Shown: positions 1 through 8,330 of the stretch, piece after piece | Layout: every line of letters starts with the position of its first letter | Numbering within the stretch: the first letter of the stretch is position 1 | DNA from: Opitutaceae bacterium | GTDB lineage: Bacteria > Verrucomicrobiota > Verrucomicrobiia > Opitutales > Opitutaceae | Direction: 5' to 3' | Assembly: GCA_030693515.1 (NCBI GenBank) | Contig: JAUYAK010000129.1 | Coordinates: 1 to 64,000 of the forward strand | Length of the DNA stretch: 64,000 bases | Notes under the pieces: model-generated | Told to the model about the DNA's origin: nothing | Seen by the model: only the letters and a program-made list of their open reading frames with translations | Database searches by the model: none | Made by a program: the position numbers and the translations under genes

Positions 1-919
1 CGGTGCCGCGCGGCGCGCCGGCGCGCGCCCACGCGTGGACGGTCGCAATCTCGGCGGGCGTGGCGCCAAGCTCGTTGGCAAACGCGCCGAACTGCGGGTC
101 GGCATGCCACGGCGACATGCGCTTCTGGAGCAGCGAGGCGCGCACGGAGCTGGCGCGGGTCGCGAGATCATCGAATTTGGCGTAGCTGTGCGGAGCGATG
201 TTGCCCGGCGAATGGCAGCTCACGCAGCGGCGCAGGACGACGGGCGCGACGTCCGTCGCGTAGTTGATCGAGGGCGCGGGCAGCAGATCCAAAAACGGCG
301 CGACGGCGGACATCGGGACGCCGGGCTGGGCCGGCGTGCGGCCGGCGAGGACGGCGGCCACGGCTTCGGCGGCGAAGTTATCTGTGGGTGCGGCGAGCGA
401 GGCGGGGTCCGCGTTGTCGAGCGGGCCGCGATAGGCGATAAACGAAAACGGCACCGCGCCGATCACGAACGTCTCCAGCTCCCGGGTCACGCCGAGCTCG
501 GTCGCGACGAGTTGCGCATCGTCGAGGAGGACGGGCGTGTCGTTGTTGGTCAGGGTCTGTTCGGCCGCGACGGCGGCGCGGAGGGTGCCGGCGCCGGAGT
601 CGATTTGCCAGATGATGACGTCACTCGCGGAAAAGCGGGCCCGGAGCGCGCGCAACGCGGCTGCGGTCTGCACGGCGCGCGCGCTGCCCGCCGAGGTGAA
701 GACGAGGACGGTGGCCTTGGCCGTGGTGTCGTAGTAGAGTTCGCGCGTGACGCCGCGATGATCGGTGAGGCGGAAATTGGGCACGATGCCCCCGGGCACG
801 AGCGCCCCGGAGGCCGCGGTGGCAAACGCCCGCGTGTCGAGCGGCGCCATCGCATGGGGCGAGGCGAACACCGGAGCCGAGGCGAGCAGTGCGTAAAGAA
901 AGGGTTGGGGTAAACGCAT
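1..919 (-). CDS. Redoxin/cytochrome c fusion protein, C-terminus beyond the window
   Basis: Read from an ATG at 919 with no stop before the left edge, so the C-terminus lies outside the window. A short hydrophobic N-terminus resembles a signal peptide. Residues about 30-170 look like a thioredoxin-fold redoxin module (GGIVPNFRLTDHRGV, then TVLVFTSAGSA). The peroxiredoxin active-site Cys is not obvious, since Ser-Ala stands where Cys is expected. A c-type haem motif follows (RRCVSCHSPG), then a segment ending PWHADPQFGAF and AWARAGAPRG. That arrangement is known from periplasmic verrucomicrobial and planctomycete proteins that usually continue into a copper-type monooxygenase domain. The frame is the only one giving a continuous protein. 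Function is unknown; a periplasmic redox role is inferred. Confidence 0.8.
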   Translation of the reverse strand, partial: MRLPQPFLYALLASAPVFASPHAMAPLDTRAFATAASGALVPGGIVPNFRLTDHRGVTRELYYDTTAKATVLVFTSAGSARAVQTAAALRALRARFSASDVIIWQIDSGAGTLRAAVAAEQTLTNNDTPVLLDDAQLVATELGVTRELETFVIGAVPFSFIAYRGPLDNADPASLAAPTDNFAAEAVAAVLAGRTPAQPGVPMSAVAPFLDLLPAPSINYATDVAPVVLRRCVSCHSPGNIAPHSYAKFDDLATRASSVRASLLQKRMSPWHADPQFGAFANELGATPAEIATVHAWARAGAPRGT

Positions 920-978
920 GACGGATGATTTTGGGAAAAACAGAAAAACGCGAGTTTGGGCCGGTGAAATCGGGCTGC

Positions 979-1009
979 AAAAAAGGCCGGCCCGAAGGCC
1001 GGCCTTTTT
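979..1009 (-). terminator. Intrinsic terminator after clpP
   Basis: Perfect 8-bp stem GGCCGGCC/GGCCGGCC with a TTCG tetraloop as read on the minus strand, followed by six T residues. It starts 20 bp after the clpP stop codon. A run of five A residues before the stem gives T residues on the other strand too, so it could act in both directions. Confidence 0.92.
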
Positions 1010-1028
1010 GCGCGGGGGACGCGAGGAC

Positions 1029-1685
1029 TCAGACTTTGTCCACGATGCGGTCCGCCAGGCCATAGGCGATGGCCTCGGTCGCGTTCAGGTAGAAATCGCG
1101 GTCGGTGTCCTTGTTGATCTGTTCGATCGACTGGCCGGAGGTGGTCGCGAGGATCTGGTTCAGCTCGGCGCGCAGTTTTTCCATTTCCTTGGCCTGGATG
1201 TTGATGTCGCTCGCGGGCCCGATCATGCGTCCGGAGATGAGCGGCTGGTGGATCAGCACGCGGGAGTGCGGGTAGAGCAGGCGCCGGCCCTTGGCCGCGC
1301 CGCAAAGCAGAATCGAACCCATCGAGGCGGCCATGCCGGTCACGACCACCGTGATCGGCGAAGTGACGAGCTGCATCGTGTCGAAGACCGCCATGCCTGC
1401 AGTGATGGAGCCGCCGGGGGAGTTGAGGTAAAACGTGATCTCTTTGCCGGGGGCGACGGACTCGAGGTAGAGGAGCTTTTCGGTGAGATCCTTGGCGGTC
1501 GCGTCGGTGACGGCACCCCAGAGGAAGATTTTCCGCTGATCGAGGAACTTGCGCTGGATCAGCATCGCCACGGGGCCACCCTGCTTCTTGGCCGGGGCCT
1601 CCTCCTTCTCGTCCTCGTCATCTTCATCGTCGTCGAGACGCGGGAGCGGGGCGGAGAGTCCGGGCTGGAGATTGTCGAAATGCAT
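1029..1685 (-). CDS. clpP: ATP-dependent Clp protease proteolytic subunit ClpP
   Basis: 218-residue serine protease subunit that forms the double-heptamer chamber used with ClpX or ClpA-type unfoldases in the cytoplasm. The catalytic Ser121 lies in GMAASMGS and His146 in VLIHQP; the Asp lies in the DTDRD segment near residue 195. The FYLNSPGG oxyanion region is present. The ATG at 1685 was chosen because the longer reading upstream crosses a REP-like repeat and has no ClpP similarity. Residues 18-29 form a run of Asp and Glu ahead of the protease fold, in the place of the usual short propeptide; this is unusual. No clpX or tig lies next to it. A strong terminator follows. Confidence 0.95.
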   Translation of the reverse strand: MHFDNLQPGLSAPLPRLDDDEDDEDEKEEAPAKKQGGPVAMLIQRKFLDQRKIFLWGAVTDATAKDLTEKLLYLESVAPGKEITFYLNSPGGSITAGMAVFDTMQLVTSPITVVVTGMAASMGSILLCGAAKGRRLLYPHSRVLIHQPLISGRMIGPASDINIQAKEMEKLRAELNQILATTSGQSIEQINKDTDRDFYLNATEAIAYGLADRIVDKV

Positions 1686-1759
1686 AAGGCGGCGAACGTG
1701 GAGCGCGTTGGGGCGGTTGGCAAGTGCGGGAGCATGGCTCCGTGCGTGCGGGCTGCACG

Positions 1760-1831
1760 TGTGGGAGCGAGCTTGCGCGCGACTTTTGTGTGGTGTGGCC
1801 GCAAGGGGTCGCGAGCAAGTTCGCTCCCACA
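1760..1831. repeat. REP-like inverted pair between clpP and the protease gene
   Basis: Two 24-bp copies face each other at 1760-1783 and 1808-1831 and match at 22 of 24 positions. Each contains a small inner palindrome of the form GCGAGC-TT-GCTCGC, degenerate in the left copy. The layout is that of paired REP (BIME) elements, which are typically moved by RAYT transposases. No RAYT gene is present in the window. Confidence 0.8.
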
Positions 1832-1855
1832 GGCAGGCAGGCGACCGGCTCCGGC

Positions 1856-3376
1856 TCAGTTCTTTTTCTCGGTCCACACCGCCATCATGTCGGGCGAGCC
1901 CTGCGCGCGGACGCCGTTGTCGTTCAGGATGTCCTCGGTGGCGGCGAGCATCTCCTTGCGCGGAAACACGAGGTTTTCCATCCGGCGGCCGGCAAAATCG
2001 AGGACGACAAATTCGTCCTTCAGGTCACGCAGCGTGGCGACGAGGTGCGCGAGGTTCTTGATCGCGGTGTCGTTGACCTTGGTGAGCACGCGCGACTGCG
2101 CCGGCGAGTAGTCCTGCGAGAGCTTGTGCGGGAAAAACGGTGACGCGACGACCACGAGCGCCTCGCCGGGAAACGCCGGCCGGTCGGCCCGGCGGGTGGC
2201 GAGGGGGTTGCCCATCGCGGAAAGAGCAGCCCAGGAGTTGTTGTTGAGGCCGCCGAGGAAGTGCTGCGTCGCCGAGGAAAACACCAGCGGGCCATAGACG
2301 AAGTAGGACGGGTAGGCTCCATCGAGATCAGGGATGAGCAGCGGGCGGCGCGTCGGCACGGGCAGCTCGACTTTCCGCTCCTCGCCGCCGCGCACGATGG
2401 TCAGCGGCACGCGGCCGTCGCGCGCGTGCTTTTGAATCAAGTATTGGAAGCGCAGGCGCAGGTCGCCGACGCGGACCATGCCCTCGTTGTCTACCTTCAC
2501 GCCGGCGATCTCGCTGATGATGTCCCACATTTTGAGCGGATAGGCGGGATCGGTGCTGTCGGTTTCGGTGACGATCATGCCGGTGATGTGGCGCGGCGCC
2601 TTGAGGTAAGGACGCAGCGCGGCGTTCTCAAACGTCTGCAGCGAGTCGAACATCGCGGGCTTGCCGTCGTATTTCCCGTCGGCGACATCGGCGAGGAACA
2701 GCTCGATCTCCTCGCACGGGATGATGTAGCCGATGTTGTCGCCGCCACCGAGCCGGCTAAACGCCAGGCCGATCATCTTGTCGCCGTCCACGGCGGGGCC
2801 GCCGCTGTTGCCGGGATTGATCGCGGCGTCGATCTGGATGCGCAGGCCGGAGGTCGAGAGGCCGTAGCCGGTAAACTCGATGCGCGAGACGATGCCCTTG
2901 GTGATCGAGAGCGTGGTGCCCCCGGTCGGGAAGCCGTAAACCATCACGGAGTCCTTTACCGCTGGCAGCTTGGTGGCGCGCGGCAGGGCGGGGCGGTTTT
3001 CAAAGAAGCTCTCGTCGTCCAGCTTGAGCACCGCGAGGTCGATGCCCTGGGCGATTGATTCGACGGTGGCGGAAATCTTGTCACCCGACTGGTTGGCCTG
3101 CACCTGCACCTGGCTCGCGTAGAGGACGACGTGAGCGTTGGTCAGGATGCGGCGCCCCTCGATGATGACGCCGGTGCCGGACGATTCACGCGGGCCCTGC
3201 TTGGTCCAGGGCTTGTAAGGATCGGGGAAACGCGAGGTCGAAAAAATCTTCACCACCGAGCCCTCGACTGCGATCGACTTGGCGGGGGCTTGCGCGCGGG
3301 CGAGTGCGGGTGCGAAAGCCAGTGTGCAGAGGGAAACGAGGAGAGCGATGGGGTGGTATCGGAGGGCGGAAAGCAT
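1856..3376 (-). CDS. Secreted Deg9/HtrA-like trypsin-fold serine protease
   Basis: 506 residues with a signal peptide (about residues 1-30, ending ALARAQA). The triad is His82 (ILTNAHVV), Asp113 (GIDLAVLKLD) and Ser191 (NPGNSGGPAV). The body has two PDZ-like halves rather than a plain DegP layout. The motifs VYGFPTGG, QIDAAINPGNSGGP and IGYIIP resemble plant Deg2/Deg9-type proteases. Likely a periplasmic quality-control protease. The ATG at 3376 was chosen over alternative TTG and GTG codons a few residues upstream because it sits directly before the signal sequence. It is transcribed in the same direction as guaD upstream and clpP downstream. Confidence 0.9.
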   Translation of the reverse strand: MLSALRYHPIALLVSLCTLAFAPALARAQAPAKSIAVEGSVVKIFSTSRFPDPYKPWTKQGPRESSGTGVIIEGRRILTNAHVVLYASQVQVQANQSGDKISATVESIAQGIDLAVLKLDDESFFENRPALPRATKLPAVKDSVMVYGFPTGGTTLSITKGIVSRIEFTGYGLSTSGLRIQIDAAINPGNSGGPAVDGDKMIGLAFSRLGGGDNIGYIIPCEEIELFLADVADGKYDGKPAMFDSLQTFENAALRPYLKAPRHITGMIVTETDSTDPAYPLKMWDIISEIAGVKVDNEGMVRVGDLRLRFQYLIQKHARDGRVPLTIVRGGEERKVELPVPTRRPLLIPDLDGAYPSYFVYGPLVFSSATQHFLGGLNNNSWAALSAMGNPLATRRADRPAFPGEALVVVASPFFPHKLSQDYSPAQSRVLTKVNDTAIKNLAHLVATLRDLKDEFVVLDFAGRRMENLVFPRKEMLAATEDILNDNGVRAQGSPDMMAVWTEKKN

Positions 3377-3424
3377 GGCGCGGCACACCAAACGGCGGGG
3401 GCGCGGAACGCCAGTGTGTTTTTG

Positions 3425-3444
3425 CGCCCTGCCGCGGTAGGGCG
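3425..3444. repeat. Small hairpin between guaD and the protease gene
   Basis: CGCCCT/AGGGCG arms around a GC-rich centre. On the strand transcribed through guaD it is followed by A residues rather than T residues, so it is not a normal intrinsic terminator for that gene. Confidence 0.4.
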
Positions 3445-3446
3445 AA

Positions 3447-3917
3447 TCAGTAGCGCACCTTGTCCGTCTTGGCCGCCCATTCGCGGAAGGCGCCCTGCGC
3501 CTCGTCGCGCAGGAGCGGCCGCATCGCGATCGCGCGTTGCTCGGGTGGCAGCGGGATCTGCTGGTAGATGAATTCGTCGTCGAAGCCGATGGCGGCCGCG
3601 TCAGCGCGGGTGTTGGCGTAGAAGACCTGAGGGATCCGGGCCCAGTAGATCGCGGCGAGGCACATCGGGCACGGCTCGCAGCTCGTGTAGAGCTCGCAGT
3701 CGTCGAGTTGGAACGTCTTCAGCTTGGCGCAGGCCTCGCGGATCGCGGTCACCTCGGCATGGGCGGTGGGGTCGTTGGTGGAGGTGACGCGGTTGTTGCC
3801 GTGGGCGACGATTTCGCCGCGGCGCACGATCACGCAGCCGAAAGGGCCGCCGCGTCCGCTGCGCATCCCGGCCTCGGCCTCGGAGAGGGCCGCGCGCATA
3901 TGATTTTCGGCACTCAT
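3447..3917 (-). CDS. guaD: Guanine deaminase (cytidine-deaminase fold)
   Basis: 156 residues, the same length as Bacillus subtilis GuaD. Zinc ligands His53 (in AHAEV, with the catalytic Glu55), Cys83 and Cys86 (in EPCPMC) are all visible. The enzyme would convert guanine to xanthine in the cytoplasm and so feed xanthine dehydrogenase encoded downstream in the same region. The ATG at 3917 was chosen because the deaminase fold begins there; the longer reading adds 24 unrelated residues that overlap the start of the malate synthase gene. It diverges from that gene across 70 bp. A tRNA adenosine deaminase (TadA) is the main alternative, but the length and the purine-catabolic context favour GuaD. 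Confidence 0.88.
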   Translation of the reverse strand: MSAENHMRAALSEAEAGMRSGRGGPFGCVIVRRGEIVAHGNNRVTSTNDPTAHAEVTAIREACAKLKTFQLDDCELYTSCEPCPMCLAAIYWARIPQVFYANTRADAAAIGFDDEFIYQQIPLPPEQRAIAMRPLLRDEAQGAFREWAAKTDKVRY

Positions 3918-3987
3918 GAATTTTTTGGTGCGCGCACCGTGAATATCCTGGTGACACGTGACAACGCCCAAACCACGCTGCGCGCCC
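3918..3987. promoter_or_regulatory. Divergent control region guaD/aceB with a 12-bp palindrome
   Basis: This 70-bp region must hold the promoters of both purine-side genes. GGTGCGCGCACC at 3927-3938 is a perfect 12-bp palindrome, and GTGACACGTGAC at about 3951-3962 is a partial repeat. They are candidate operators for a purine-responsive regulator. No such regulator gene was found in the window. Confidence 0.4.
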
Positions 3988-5573
<1,586 letters not shown>

Positions 5574-5577
<4 letters not shown>

Positions 5578-5625
5578 GGCCGGCGCTTGTCGCCGGCCGC
5601 GGACGCCGACGAGCGGCGTCCCTAC
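5574..5625. repeat. REP-type double hairpin at the aceB stop codon
   Basis: Two perfect 8-bp stems with 5-nt loops (GGCCGGCG-CTTGT-CGCCGGCC and GGACGCCG-ACGAG-CGGCGTCC) sit back to back, framed by an outer GTAGGG/CCCTAC pair. The second hairpin resembles the inverse of the first. The element includes the aceB stop codon and ends 2 bp before the uraD ATG, so it could affect mRNA stability or uraD translation. Confidence 0.85.
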
Positions 5626-5627
5626 AA

Positions 5628-6140
5628 ATGCCCACCCTCGCCGAACTCAACTCCCTCGATTGCGCCGGTTTCATCGCCGCCCTCGGCCATCTCTTTGAGC
5701 ATTCGCCGTGGGTGGCCGAAGAGACGTGGCCGCGGCGGCCTTTTCGTGATGCTGTGCATCTTCACGCGGAACTCTGCGCCACGATGCGCGGCGCGACGCG
5801 CGAGCGGCAGCTCGCCCTCATCCGCGCGCACCCTGACCTTGCCGGCCGGCTCGCGCAGCAGAATCAACTCACCGCCGAATCGACGCGCGAGCAGGCGAGC
5901 GCGGGCCTGAACCGGCTCAGCGCAGACGAGTTGGCCGGATTTCAGCAGCTCAACACCGCCTACCTCGCGCGCTTCGGGTTTCCTTTTGTGATCTGCGCCC
6001 GCCTCAACCACCGCGCCGCGATCCTTCAGGCGATGCGCGCGCGGCTCGAAAATTCCGCCGAGGTCGAGTTTGCCACCGCCCTCGCCGAAATTGAAAAGAT
6101 CGCGCAACTGCGTCTGACCGACCTGCTCCCTAATTCTTGA
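5628..6140 (+). CDS. uraD: 2-oxo-4-hydroxy-4-carboxy-5-ureidoimidazoline (OHCU) decarboxylase
   Basis: 170 residues, normal for the family. It decarboxylates OHCU to S-allantoin, the last step of urate breakdown to allantoin. The family signature is clear: RAHPDLAGRLA with catalytic His68, LTAESTREQASAGL with Glu88, and RFGFPFVICAR. It precedes uraH, the enzyme for the step before. There is no evident Shine-Dalgarno sequence because the start codon is immediately preceded by a REP hairpin. Confidence 0.95.
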   Translation: MPTLAELNSLDCAGFIAALGHLFEHSPWVAEETWPRRPFRDAVHLHAELCATMRGATRERQLALIRAHPDLAGRLAQQNQLTAESTREQASAGLNRLSADELAGFQQLNTAYLARFGFPFVICARLNHRAAILQAMRARLENSAEVEFATALAEIEKIAQLRLTDLLPNS

Positions 6141-6210
6141 GCGCCGATGTTTTCTAAAATTTGCCTGCTATTGTCCGCGTCATCCGCGTAATCCCCATCG
6201 ACACACCCCC

Positions 6211-6555
6211 ATGCACCCCAAACTCACTTCCCACGTCCTCGACCTCACCATTGGCAAACCCGCCGCCGGGATGCGCATCGAACTCTGGAATCTCGACGGC
6301 AAGCCGCATCTCCTGAAGGCCGCCGTGACCAATGCCGACGGCCGCACCGATGCGCCGCTGCTGGAGGCCGCGGAGATGGCGGTGGGCCGCTATGAGCTGC
6401 TCTTTTTCGTGAAGGATTATTACGTGACGCACCATCGCGACAGCCCGTTCCTCGACCGTGTGCCCGTCCGTTTCGCGATCGCCGACGCCGCGGTGGGCTA
6501 TCATGTGCCGCTGCTCGTCACGCCTTGGGCCTACCAGACCTACCGCGGGAGTTGA
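6211..6555 (+). CDS. uraH: 5-hydroxyisourate hydrolase (transthyretin-like)
   Basis: 114 residues, a typical size. It hydrolyses 5-hydroxyisourate to OHCU. The signature residues His8 (LTSHVLD), Arg45 (ADGRTDAPL), His98 (YHVPLLVTP) and the C-terminal YRGS tetrapeptide are all present. There is no signal peptide, so it is cytoplasmic. It lies 70 bp after uraD in the same direction. No urate oxidase, which would make its substrate, is encoded nearby. Confidence 0.96.
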   Translation: MHPKLTSHVLDLTIGKPAAGMRIELWNLDGKPHLLKAAVTNADGRTDAPLLEAAEMAVGRYELLFFVKDYYVTHHRDSPFLDRVPVRFAIADAAVGYHVPLLVTPWAYQTYRGS

Positions 6556-6598
6556 ACGACGGCTTTACTCGGGGTGGCGGCTGCTGCACCTTTTCACC

Positions 6599-6817
6599 AT
6601 GAACATCGCCCTTCCGCTTCAGAGCATGACGGTGGCCGAGAAACTGGAAGTGATGGAGGTAATTTGGGCCGATCTTTCCCGGGACGAGACGAATCTCGCT
6701 TCGCCGGCCTGGCACGAGCAAGTGCTGCGTGAGCGCCAAGCCGCCGTGACGGAAGGCCGTGAAGTCCCGCTGGATTGGGAAACGGCCAAGCGGCGTTTGC
6801 GCGATCTGCGGGCATGA
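6599..6817 (+). CDS. Antitoxin of a RelE/ParE-type module (addiction-module family)
   Basis: 72 residues, acidic and basic in patches. It matches the short addiction-module antitoxins that begin with a conserved (L)TxxEKLxxMExxW segment, here MTVAEKLEVMEVIWADL, and continue with SPAWHEQVLRER and DWETAKRRLR. These are proteic partners that neutralise the toxin gene immediately downstream. The ATG at 6599 was chosen because the reading before it overlaps uraH in another frame. Its stop overlaps the toxin start (ATGA). The pair interrupts the purine catabolic gene order. Confidence 0.85.
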   Translation: MNIALPLQSMTVAEKLEVMEVIWADLSRDETNLASPAWHEQVLRERQAAVTEGREVPLDWETAKRRLRDLRA

Positions 6818-7104
6818 ACCTGCTCATCCTGCCGTCGGCGTGGGATGACCTCGCCGACGGATTCCGGTTTTACGAGCGGCAGGCGCCGGGCCTCGGGGAT
6901 TATTTTCGCGATTCCCTGATCGCCGACATCGAGTCACTGGCCGTGAGCGCCGGTGCTCACCGACAGATTTTCGGCTGGTATCGGTCGCTCGCGCGAAAGT
7001 TCCCGTTTGCGATCTATTACTCGCTTGATGAGCAGACAATCTTGGTGCGCGCGGTGCTGGATTGCCGGCGCGATCCGACATGGACCCGCCAGAAACTGCG
7101 ATGA
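6814..7104 (+). CDS. RelE/ParE-family toxin
   Basis: 96 residues with the ParE/RelE fold pattern: PSAWDDLADGFRFYERQAPGLGDYFRDSL, then RKFPFAIYYSLDEQTILVRAVLDCRRDP, which is the typical beta-sheet core. Family members either poison gyrase (ParE) or cleave mRNA on the ribosome (RelE). Which one applies cannot be told from the sequence. The start overlaps the antitoxin stop by four bases and its stop codon overlaps a potential allC start, so toxin, antitoxin and allC appear translationally linked. Confidence 0.85.
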   Translation: MNLLILPSAWDDLADGFRFYERQAPGLGDYFRDSLIADIESLAVSAGAHRQIFGWYRSLARKFPFAIYYSLDEQTILVRAVLDCRRDPTWTRQKLR

Positions 7105-8330
7105 AGGCCGGCAAGCTTTTCTCCATGCTCGCTGAACTCGGCCGCGTGAGCGACGAGCGGGGCAGGCTCACGCGCACGTTTCTTTCGCCGGCGATGCGCC
7201 GGGCCAATGCCCTCGTCGGTGGCTGGATGAAAGAGGCCGGGCTCGTGGTGCGCGAGGACGCGGTGGGCAATTTGATCGGACGCGTCGAAGGTGCGGATCC
7301 AAAGGCGAAGACGCTCCTGCTCGGCTCCCACCTCGACACCGTGCGTGATGCGGGGCGCTTCGACGGGCCGCTCGGTGTGCTGTTGCCGATTATGGCGCTG
7401 GGCGAATTGAAACGGCGTGGGATCGCTCTGCCGTTCTCTGTCGAGGTGATCGGATTTTCCGAGGAGGAGGGCGTGCGGTTTGCGAGCGCCTACCTCGGGA
7501 GCGAGGGCTACACGGGCCGGCTGAAGGCCAGGACGCTCGCCTTGCGCGACGACGCAGGCGTCAGCGTGCGCGAAGTGCTGAAGAAGTTTGGCGGCGGGAA
7601 ATTCTCCCTGCCCAAGCCGGCGCACCGGCGCGGTGATTTGCTCGGCTATGTCGAGGTTCACATCGAGCAGGGGCCCGTTTTGGAAAAAGCGAAGCTCGCG
7701 GTCGGCGTGGTGTCGGCCATCGCGGGGCAGAGTCGCTTCAAACTCACATGGACGGGCCAAGCGGGGCACGCGGGCACGACGCCGATGGACTTGCGGCGCG
7801 ACGCGCTCGCGGGCGCGGCGGAGTTTGTCACCGGGGTCGAGATGATTGCTCGGCGCACGCCGGGGCTCGTGGCCACCGTGGGTGCGCTCACGGTCGCGCC
7901 GGGTGCGGCCAATGTGATTCCGGGCGAGGTCGTCCACACGCTCGATGTGCGCCATGCCCGTGATGCGGTGCGGCGCGCGGCCCTCATGCAGCTGGGCCGG
8001 CTGGCGACCTGCATCGCGCGTGAGCGCGGCTTGCGACGGCGCTGGCAGCGCACGCAGGAGAATCGGGCGGTCGCCTGTTCGCCTTCGCTCACCGCCCAGC
8101 TGGCGCGCAGCGTGCAGGCCGTGCAGGGGCGCAGTCTCTCGCTCGTCAGCGGCGCCGGGCACGATGGCGTGGTGATGGCGGCACTCACGCCCGTCGCGAT
8201 GCTGTTTGTCCGCTGCCGTGAGGGACTCAGCCACCACCCCGACGAGCATGCCTCGCCTGGGGACCTCGGCGTGGCGTTGCGCGTGATGGTGGACTTTCTT
8301 CAGCGGATGGCCCAGCAAGACGCCCAATGA
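7101..8330 (+). CDS. allC: Allantoate amidohydrolase (M20 zinc amidase)
   Basis: 409 residues, as usual for AllC and N-carbamoyl amino acid hydrolases. Metal-binding positions include His78 (GSHLDTV), Asp89 (RFDGPLGV), Glu122 (SEEEGVRF) and a later His in VHIEQGPVLE; the dimerisation domain is marked by SRFKLTWTGQAGHAGTTPMDLR. It would convert allantoate to ureidoglycine plus CO2 and ammonia. The ATG at 7101 was chosen because it overlaps the toxin stop codon; an in-frame ATG at 7080 is also possible. The family includes beta-ureidopropionases and carbamoylases, but the allantoinase gene next door favours allantoate. Confidence 0.88.
   Translation: MKAGKLFSMLAELGRVSDERGRLTRTFLSPAMRRANALVGGWMKEAGLVVREDAVGNLIGRVEGADPKAKTLLLGSHLDTVRDAGRFDGPLGVLLPIMALGELKRRGIALPFSVEVIGFSEEEGVRFASAYLGSEGYTGRLKARTLALRDDAGVSVREVLKKFGGGKFSLPKPAHRRGDLLGYVEVHIEQGPVLEKAKLAVGVVSAIAGQSRFKLTWTGQAGHAGTTPMDLRRDALAGAAEFVTGVEMIARRTPGLVATVGALTVAPGAANVIPGEVVHTLDVRHARDAVRRAALMQLGRLATCIARERGLRRRWQRTQENRAVACSPSLTAQLARSVQAVQGRSLSLVSGAGHDGVVMAALTPVAMLFVRCREGLSHHPDEHASPGDLGVALRVMVDFLQRMAQQDAQ

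Noticed and set aside
3425-3444. Terminator after guaD
   Set aside because: On the guaD strand the hairpin is followed by A residues, not T residues.
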